Positions 41,996 through 46,997 of a DNA stretch of 46,997 bases are shown here, piece after piece; position 1 is the stretch's first letter, and each line of letters opens with the position of its first letter. The stretch comes from an uncultured Oscillospiraceae bacterium (GTDB lineage: Bacteria > Bacillota > Clostridia > Oscillospirales > Ruminococcaceae): positions 1-46,997 of the forward strand of contig CAJUSD010000026.1 in NCBI GenBank assembly GCA_910589145.1. Direction: 5' to 3'. The position numbers and the translations under genes are program-made. Below the pieces are notes generated by a model. That model saw only the letters and a program-made list of their open reading frames with translations, had not been told where the DNA came from and did no database searches.

Positions 41996-42658
41996 TCAGC
42001 AGCAGGAAATTAAGTCTCCACCCATACACTCGCAACAGCAGTCCGCACAAATCAGGCCAGTACACATGTCGCACCCGTTGATTCCTCCTACAGTTGGAGA
42101 TGTTCGGTAACCTCCCGTTCCCGGTGCGCGCCCAGTGCTGCGCATCCGGCTTAACTGCTGGTATGCAGCAGTATATTCTGGATGGGAAGGATTCATTCTT
42201 ACTGCTTGGGCAAAAAATTCATGGGCCTGGTCAAGCCATCCTTTGGAATAACAAACGCTCCCCTTTAAAAAATTCCATTCTGCATCTCGATTTTGGAAGG
42301 GAACGCCGTCCAGCAGTTCCTCTGCCTCAACAAAACGGCGCTGGGTAATCAGCCTGCGGATATCTCCAAACGCAGAATTTTGCTGGTGCTGCTGACTGTA
42401 AGTGTTACTGTACCCGCCTTGACTGCTGTAAGACGACGGGCCAGAAGTACGGGATGATTGGGAACTGCCTTTGCGCATCCTTTGGATTTCATCATAAGCT
42501 TCGTTGATTTCTTTCATTTTTTCTTGGGCCAAGTCTGCAAGGGGATTGTCTGTGTAATGATCCGGATGATATTTCCGCGCCAGATTCCGGTATGCGTTTT
42601 TAATTTCCTCGTCGCTGGAGGATGGGGATACGCCTAATACCTGATAAGGGTCTGTCAT
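41996..42658 (-). CDS. DnaJ-domain protein with Cys-rich C-terminus
   Basis: This 220-aa protein has an N-terminal J domain (DPYQVLGVSPSSSDEEIKNAY, then the essential HPD in ARKYHPDHYTDN). A Ser/Gly-rich linker and a TPR-like helical pair (AEELLDGVPFQNRDAEWNFL, GWLDQAHEFFAQAVRMNPSH) follow. The C-terminus is CDMCTGLICADCCCECMGG and ends in CC. The J domain recruits DnaK; the cysteine tail could bind metal. ATG 42658 begins the J domain; an ATG at 42694 is open in frame but neither has an ideal binding site. It follows the DUF5685 gene closely. Confidence 0.85.
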   Translation of the reverse strand: MTDPYQVLGVSPSSSDEEIKNAYRNLARKYHPDHYTDNPLADLAQEKMKEINEAYDEIQRMRKGSSQSSRTSGPSSYSSQGGYSNTYSQQHQQNSAFGDIRRLITQRRFVEAEELLDGVPFQNRDAEWNFLKGSVCYSKGWLDQAHEFFAQAVRMNPSHPEYTAAYQQLSRMRSTGRAPGTGGYRTSPTVGGINGCDMCTGLICADCCCECMGGDLISCC

Positions 42659-42721
42659 TTTTGTTGACCATACCTTTCCGTTTGGATTTTCCATAATGTT
42701 TGGGCTAATGAATAAACCAAT

Positions 42722-43621
42722 TTATTTTCCCTTTGGTTTGTGACGAAACAGAACTGCTTTCCTACTTTCCTCCAAACCTAAATAGATGATGTTATCCAGA
42801 ATTGGCTTTAACTGTTTTATGGTTAAAAGACCATATGCAGCTGCTAATTGTGCTGCTGTCAGATTCAGAGAGCCAACCGCACTTTCTTGTATCTTTTTCG
42901 GGATTTCCTCTTCCTTCCATTTTTCCGCTGTGTATTGGCTGAATACCACCGAATTCTTTTGTATGAATGGATTATAACCCTTATTTATAAAATCTTCATG
43001 AATATCGTCTAAAGCATCCATGAAATATATCCATCGGCCAAGCTGATATCCCATCTGTTCCAATACACGCTGTTCAAAAGTATCACTGCTTAACATAGAA
43101 AGAAGGGAGGAAAGAGCTTTTGCTGTTGGTTCCGCCGCCTGGTCGGTGCTGTTGCAGCCAGAGCGTTCCAATTCCTGCTGCTGCTTTGTCATTGTACAGA
43201 AAATTTTATCTATCTCAGAAAAATGGGGAAGTGCCTTTTTGCGGAGATGAGAGAAATATGGCATAAGCAAATACCAGCCCAGCCTTTTCAAAGGCGGGCT
43301 GTCAGCACAGTTATCTTTGGCTTTATAGTACAGCATCAATGCAGCTGCTCCTGAGGCAAATTGCAAGCTTTCACATTCCAGGCAGCAATAACGTTTGTGC
43401 AGGGGGTGGGCGATACACCGTTCCCGCCGATAGGAAGGCGTTGAATTTCCTATGGCAATGGAGAGGAGCGCTAAAAAAGTAAAATCATAATTGAGCGTCA
43501 ACCTGGAAAGAAGCCCATACATCTTGCCGAGTTGTTTACAAAGGCCGCAATAAACCGCCTGATACGTCTCAAAATCCTGCACCTTCATTTCTGGCTTGCA
43601 GGGGCGAACATATCCAAACAA
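42722..43621 (-). CDS. DUF5685 family protein
   Basis: This 299-aa, mostly helical soluble protein matches DUF5685: FGYVRPCKPEMK at the N-terminus, YQAVYCGLCKQLG (Cys25 and Cys28), and a Cys/His cluster at residues 69-83 (C69, H72, H75, C79, C80, C83). Two acidic motifs stand out: KDNCAD at 102-107 and MDALDDIHEDF at 201-211. It starts with TTG, with AAAGGA 6-7 nt upstream. It is the first gene of a probable operon with the DnaJ-domain gene. The function is unknown. Confidence 0.78.
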   Translation of the reverse strand: MFGYVRPCKPEMKVQDFETYQAVYCGLCKQLGKMYGLLSRLTLNYDFTFLALLSIAIGNSTPSYRRERCIAHPLHKRYCCLECESLQFASGAAALMLYYKAKDNCADSPPLKRLGWYLLMPYFSHLRKKALPHFSEIDKIFCTMTKQQQELERSGCNSTDQAAEPTAKALSSLLSMLSSDTFEQRVLEQMGYQLGRWIYFMDALDDIHEDFINKGYNPFIQKNSVVFSQYTAEKWKEEEIPKKIQESAVGSLNLTAAQLAAAYGLLTIKQLKPILDNIIYLGLEESRKAVLFRHKPKGK

Positions 43622-43674
43622 ATGTATTCCTTTCTGGCGCTGTTATTAAAATATGCGCCGTATACAATGATCCT

Positions 43675-43712
43675 GCCTTTCCAAAAATAAAAGATAAAAT
43701 TACAGGAAAGGC
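43675..43712 (-). promoter_or_regulatory. Hairpin in the DUF5685 leader region
   Basis: GCCTTTCC and GGAAAGGC are perfect 8-bp arms with a 22-nt AT-rich loop, 54 nt upstream of the DUF5685 start. The rest of the 236-nt gap 43622-43857 shows no gene and no firm promoter. Confidence 0.35.
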
Positions 43713-43857
43713 TTGACATCTCAATTTTACAACAAATAAGGACATAAGTGATGAATAAAATATGAACTCCTGTATCCTTTATAAAGAAGGTTCTATGGCA
43801 AGTATGCACGTTTTATAAAGATTTATGATTCATTCGTAGATTATCCTCTAATAACAT

Positions 43858-44946
43858 TTACTGAGTCTTTTGTTTTGGAGGTCTCCCACGGCGTTTCTTT
43901 GGAGAAGAATCCATATCTGGAATTTCCACTGGAATCTCTGTGCTTTGCTCTGGCACAAAAGTTCGGGAAAACTGAGCAAGGGGATTGTTTTGTACTGCCT
44001 GTTTGACGTTCTCGTTTCCAGCATGGGTATAGATCTGTGTTGTTCCTACATTGGAATGGCCTAAAAGTGTTTGCAGGGAAAGAATGTCTACATGGCCTTC
44101 CCGATACATAAGCGTTGCCGCTGTATGGCGAAGTTTATGTACAGTGATCCCTTTGGAATCTAACTGCGCTTTCTTTAACAAATCTTCCACAATCTGCTCA
44201 ATACGCCGTCCAGTAAGCCGTGTGCCTCTGGTGGAGAGGAAAAGGGCGTCCTTATCCTTTATCTTTAGTTCATTACTGGCTATTTGGCGTTTCTTATATT
44301 CAGTATATTCTGAAATGGCTTCCAAACATCCTTCATTTAAATAAACATATCGTTCCTTATTGCCTTTCCCAAGAACCTTTAGCCAAGTGTCCTGAATATC
44401 ATTATGGTTAATGCCAACCAATTCGGACAGACGAACCCCACAGTTGAGAAATATCATCAGCATACAATAATCTCTTGGCGCATACTTACCATCAACTGCC
44501 TGTAAAAGCTTAATGCTTTCATCTTTCGTCAGAAATTTTGGAATTGCCTGCTCGATTTTCTGCGATTCCATATCTTTGACTGGATTGTTTTTTAATCTTG
44601 AAATCATAGTAAGATATTTATAAAAGGAACGAATACTCGACATTTTACGAGCCAAAGCCTTTGGAGAATTTTCATTTTCTTGTTTGCAATAGTTTAAGTA
44701 TTGCAGTACATCCAACTGTATTACACTGTCCAGCATTTCCAATGTTACGTTTGAAACTTCTATATTCTGCAAATATTCCTGATCGATTTTTTCAACGTTG
44801 GTTTTTAATGCGTAAACATATTTGAGAAATCCCTTTAAGTCTATGTAGTATGCTTCGGCTGTCCGTTCAGAACGATTCTTTTGAACCGTCAAATAATACA
44901 GGTACTCCCGAAAATAATCCGGCAATTCCTTATAATCAATGGCCAT
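43858..44946 (-). CDS. Tyrosine recombinase, XerC/XerD-like, with AT-hook-like tail
   Basis: This 362-aa protein has an N-terminal SAM-like DNA-binding domain (residues about 10-120). The catalytic domain shows all the active residues: Arg172 (NCGVRLSEL), Lys194 (GKGNKERYVYL), His270-x-x-Arg273 (HKLRHTAATLMY), His297 (LLGHSN) and Tyr306. It exceeds the usual 300 aa of XerC/D. The extra C-terminus ends KKRRGRPPKQK (residues 350-360), an AT-hook-like minor-groove binding motif. No phage or integron genes are near, so a Xer-type chromosome dimer role is plausible. Confidence 0.88.
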   Translation of the reverse strand: MAIDYKELPDYFREYLYYLTVQKNRSERTAEAYYIDLKGFLKYVYALKTNVEKIDQEYLQNIEVSNVTLEMLDSVIQLDVLQYLNYCKQENENSPKALARKMSSIRSFYKYLTMISRLKNNPVKDMESQKIEQAIPKFLTKDESIKLLQAVDGKYAPRDYCMLMIFLNCGVRLSELVGINHNDIQDTWLKVLGKGNKERYVYLNEGCLEAISEYTEYKKRQIASNELKIKDKDALFLSTRGTRLTGRRIEQIVEDLLKKAQLDSKGITVHKLRHTAATLMYREGHVDILSLQTLLGHSNVGTTQIYTHAGNENVKQAVQNNPLAQFSRTFVPEQSTEIPVEIPDMDSSPKKRRGRPPKQKTQ

Positions 44947-44966
44947 AGCCGTTTTTTCTCCCCTCT

Positions 44967-44994
44967 ATTTCGCTAAATTATCATTTAGCGAAAT
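44967..44994. promoter_or_regulatory. Perfect 28-bp palindrome upstream of the recombinase gene
   Basis: ATTTCGCTAAAT (44967-44978) and ATTTAGCGAAAT (44983-44994) are perfect 12-bp arms with TATC between. On the minus-strand mRNA it would form a hairpin ending a few bases before the GAGGGGAG ribosome binding site of the recombinase. It could be an operator, a translational control hairpin or a recombinase-binding site. Confidence 0.6.
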
Positions 44995-45051
44995 TGATTA
45001 TTATTTTTTATTGTTATTCCCTTTTGTGTATTCCTTCCATTTTTATAATTT

Positions 45052-45060
45052 ATTATATCA
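45052..45060 (-). promoter_or_regulatory. Extended -10 promoter of the recombinase gene
   Basis: On the minus strand the sequence is TGATATAAT, a perfect extended -10 without a clear -35. The start near 45045 puts the 28-bp palindrome inside the leader. Confidence 0.5.
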
Positions 45061-45188
45061 TAAAGAACCATAGAATGGTAGTTAGGTTATAAGGTATTTC
45101 GCAGCGCAGTTTAACTCCCAGCAGTTTGCGTGAAGCGAAAAAATTTTTTACAGGTAATTCTTAATTCAACAATGGAGGTTGTTCAATT

Positions 45189-45272
45189 ATGGATGACCAA
45201 CATTTTCCCAGACTTTTTTCGCCGAATTTTCAAAAAAGACATAGATTTTTCCCGCACAATTTGGTATTATAA
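45189..45272 (+). CDS. Possible 27-aa small ORF
   Basis: An ATG follows AATGGAGGTT by about 10 nt and encodes 27 residues (MDDQHFPRLFSPNFQKRHRF to HNLVL). It lies in the 431-nt gap 44947-45377 and overlaps the predicted promoter of the next gene (45242-45270), which argues against it. Apart from this and the recombinase leader, the gap shows nothing else. Confidence 0.2.
   Translation: MDDQHFPRLFSPNFQKRHRFFPHNLVL
45242..45270 (+). promoter_or_regulatory. Promoter of the small Cys-rich protein gene
   Basis: TAGATT (45242-45247) and TATTAT (45265-45270) have a 17-nt spacer and a TGn extension on the -10. The -35 is weak. Confidence 0.45.
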
Positions 45273-45377
45273 GAAAAGACGGAAATAACTGAGGGAAAAA
45301 AGATTTCGTTCATTGATTTCGACGGAGTTCAGCTCCTCTATCGAAATTTTATGGACTTCCAGAAAGGAGTTGGCCAA

Positions 45378-45599
45378 ATGGCGGTTCGCAGTCGTTTATT
45401 TGGACAAGGGATCGAACCAAGCTGTTGTTACTGTGAAAGCGGCTCGCTGCAACAAGATGGTTCAATGATTCTTTGCAGCAAAAGAGGCATTGTCTCCCCT
45501 GATTTTCGATGTTGGCGGTTCCAATATGCACCGTTAAAAAGGGTGCCTAATCGTCTTCCTTTGCTGCCGGAATTTTCGCCGGAGGATTTTTCTTTATAG
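45378..45599 (+). CDS. Small Cys-rich protein (73 aa), conserved hypothetical
   Basis: The protein begins MAVRSRLFGQGIEPSCCYCE and ends LPEFSPEDFSL. Cysteines at 16, 17, 19, 33 and 45 form C-x2-C...C...C spacing suited to a zinc or iron site. I recall similar 70-aa proteins in related Clostridia (GIEPxCxYCE, GVVSPxxxCxxFxYDPLKRVP), but no function. The ATG at 45378 has AAAGGAG 8 nt before it; the open frame to 45351 lacks a site. It ends at a good terminator. Confidence 0.75.
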   Translation: MAVRSRLFGQGIEPSCCYCESGSLQQDGSMILCSKRGIVSPDFRCWRFQYAPLKRVPNRLPLLPEFSPEDFSL

Positions 45600-45627
45600 A
45601 GTGTAATCTCCAAATATTTCCCTTAGA

Positions 45628-45660
45628 GCCGTACCAATCTGGTGCGGTATTTTTTCTTTT
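45628..45660 (+). terminator. Terminator after the small Cys-rich gene
   Basis: GCCGTACC pairs with GGTGCGGT (two G-U pairs) around AATCT, followed by ATTTTTTCTTTT. Confidence 0.8.
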
Positions 45661-45704
45661 CCATATTTATACATTTATCTAACATGAAAATAGAGGTGAA
45701 TTAT

Positions 45705-46997
45705 TTGAAACAGTATTTCAAAAAAATGAAAAGAATAACAGCTACATTAACAGCAGTTCTAATAGGGTTATATGGAACTTCATCCAGCAACATTTTATTG
45801 CAAACCGTTTCAGCCAAAAACATCCAGGCCGTTCAGCCTGTTTCTTTTGAAACTCCCCTGTCTCAAAAAAATGTCTCGCTTCCGGCTGAAATAAAGTCGG
45901 ATACAGCGGCTATCAAGGAAGAACTTTCTAAACTTCCTCTTTCCATTTCTCAAAGGCTGCAGATCAACCGCCCTGCCAAATCTTTGACAACTACCTATTC
46001 TCAATATTTTATCATGGGCACATCTGATCCCAGTCAAGCTCTAACCATGGATGGTATAGAGGTTCCACGCTATGGAACAAAAGGTGCTTTTGGGGTTCTG
46101 GTGCAATTAGGAGTTGGAACAAACCGCTTTGTATTCAGCCAAAATGGGGTTTCCTCTACTGTGGAAATTACCCGTTACCAACCATCTGGAAAAGCTTCCC
46201 CTATTACTAACATCATTCAGTCATCTATGTACCCTTCGGTAAATGATGTTACTTATGGAGGCGGAGAAATTGAATTTCAGTGTACTGCTCCGGCAGGTTC
46301 AAAAGTGACAGGTTCCATTGCAGGCATTGATGTAGAGCTTACCCAATCCAGCACCGCCGAAAACGGCGTTCCAGCAACTTATTATGCTTCTGTAAATGTC
46401 CCTTCTAAATATAATATTAATGAAGTGACGAATCTTGGAAAAATATCGTATACATTGCGGTATAATGGACAGTCATCCACTTATCAATCTAATGCTAATC
46501 TTTATGTTGCCGGAGAAAATACAACTGTACGCGTTAAGGTCAACAGCTATCGGGCCAATGTTTTGCGGGATGTAAACCAAAATGGCTGGTTTCTTACTAC
46601 GTTGAGCGAAGGAGCAGTTGAACGTATTGCCCAAAAAGATTACTGGTCCAATTCCGGGGTTCCTTATTTCTATCTGTCCTGTGGTGGATATATTCCTAAG
46701 GCGAATGTAACGATTTTAGAGGGATCCCCTGCGATTTCCAATAAAATCAGCGGCGTTTCTCTGGAAAGTTCCAGCCAAGGGGAAACCATACGCTTATCCG
46801 GTACAAATTCCCCATCTCACAAAACCTCCATCACTGACAACGGGTTAGATATTACTTTATTTAATACGTCTATTTCGGCATCTATGCCAAGTTTTTCCAA
46901 TAGTAACCTAATTCGTTCCGTTTCAACATCAACAGAGGATCGCAGCGTTACCTTCCATATTTCCCTGAAAAAATCTTTATGGGGCTATGACATCCAA
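45705..46997 (+). CDS. Secreted protein, probable N-acetylmuramoyl-L-alanine amidase, partial (N-terminal 431 aa)
   Basis: The frame runs to the window edge without a stop. The TTG start has AGAGGTG 6 nt upstream; an in-frame ATG at 45684 has none. Residues 1-37 form a signal peptide (KKMKRITATLTAVLIGLYG, cleavage near QTVSA-KN). The rest is Ser/Thr-rich and beta-strand-like, ending WGYDIQ after LSEGAVERIAQKDYWSNSG. In related Clostridia this type of region precedes an Amidase_3 catalytic domain, so a cell-wall amidase is likely. The catalytic part is outside the window, so this remains inference. Confidence 0.6.
   Translation, partial: MKQYFKKMKRITATLTAVLIGLYGTSSSNILLQTVSAKNIQAVQPVSFETPLSQKNVSLPAEIKSDTAAIKEELSKLPLSISQRLQINRPAKSLTTTYSQYFIMGTSDPSQALTMDGIEVPRYGTKGAFGVLVQLGVGTNRFVFSQNGVSSTVEITRYQPSGKASPITNIIQSSMYPSVNDVTYGGGEIEFQCTAPAGSKVTGSIAGIDVELTQSSTAENGVPATYYASVNVPSKYNINEVTNLGKISYTLRYNGQSSTYQSNANLYVAGENTTVRVKVNSYRANVLRDVNQNGWFLTTLSEGAVERIAQKDYWSNSGVPYFYLSCGGYIPKANVTILEGSPAISNKISGVSLESSSQGETIRLSGTNSPSHKTSITDNGLDITLFNTSISASMPSFSNSNLIRSVSTSTEDRSVTFHISLKKSLWGYDIQ

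Noticed and set aside
43858..44946. Recombinase as integrase of a prophage or integrative element
   Set aside because: No phage, relaxase, excisionase or tRNA attachment site is seen on either side; neighbours are ordinary chromosomal genes.

Overview
The window looks like a chromosomal segment of an anaerobic, endospore-forming Firmicute (class Clostridia, most like the Oscillospirales/Ruminococcaceae gut lineages). Evidence: sporulation genes (YlbJ-, YqfC- and YqfD-type), AGGAGG-type ribosome binding sites, many TTG/GTG starts, sigma-A promoters with TGn-extended -10 boxes, and housekeeping gene orders also known from Bacillus subtilis. This is recognition from sequence alone; no database search was possible.

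Layout. 1-3.7 kb is accessory: a partial TfoX-like gene, a truncated YoaP-type acetyltransferase remnant, a TraX-family membrane protein, an AbrB-like protein, a serine hydrolase, and an XRE regulator/membrane protein pair with a clear operator. 3.8-11.3 kb is a glycerol block on the minus strand: glpP-glpK, and glpA with a GlpB-like flavoprotein and a DUF1667 protein. The two halves are separated by an acetyltransferase, a nitroreductase-like protein, a small ribbon-helix-helix regulator and a frame-broken membrane gene. The glpA operon has a strong promoter followed by a leader hairpin, a plausible GlpP antitermination target.

11.4-31.4 kb (plus strand) starts with an acyl-CoA synthetase and an acetyltransferase. 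Then comes the Bacillus-like run miaB, ylbF/ymcA-type, (nucleotidyltransferase, Nudix), mutS, mutL, miaA, hfq; an HlyD-like adaptor; the division cluster sepF, ylmH, divIVA, lspA, rluD; a split transketolase; and an unrecognised 200-aa protein. 31.5-41.3 kb has ylbJ (minus), then yqfC, yqfD, phoH, ybeY, dgkA, era, a yqzL-like gene, recO and mutS2 (plus). 41.3-45 kb (minus) holds a membrane protein, a Cys-rich DnaJ-domain protein, a DUF5685 protein with Asp motifs, and a Xer-like recombinase with an AT-hook tail. The end holds a small Cys-rich protein and the start of a secreted protein, probably an N-acetylmuramoyl-L-alanine amidase, cut by the window edge.

Most of the window is conserved housekeeping. 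The parts most worth a second look are: the regulatory sites (XRE operator, ribbon-helix-helix operator, glpA leader, the 28-bp palindrome before the recombinase, sigma-E-like promoter of yqfC); the non-AUG starts of miaB and phoH; the broken genes near 0.1 and 7.4 kb; and the DUF5685/DnaJ pair, the best candidate for an undescribed function. No rRNA, tRNA, CRISPR array, insertion sequence or prophage was seen.
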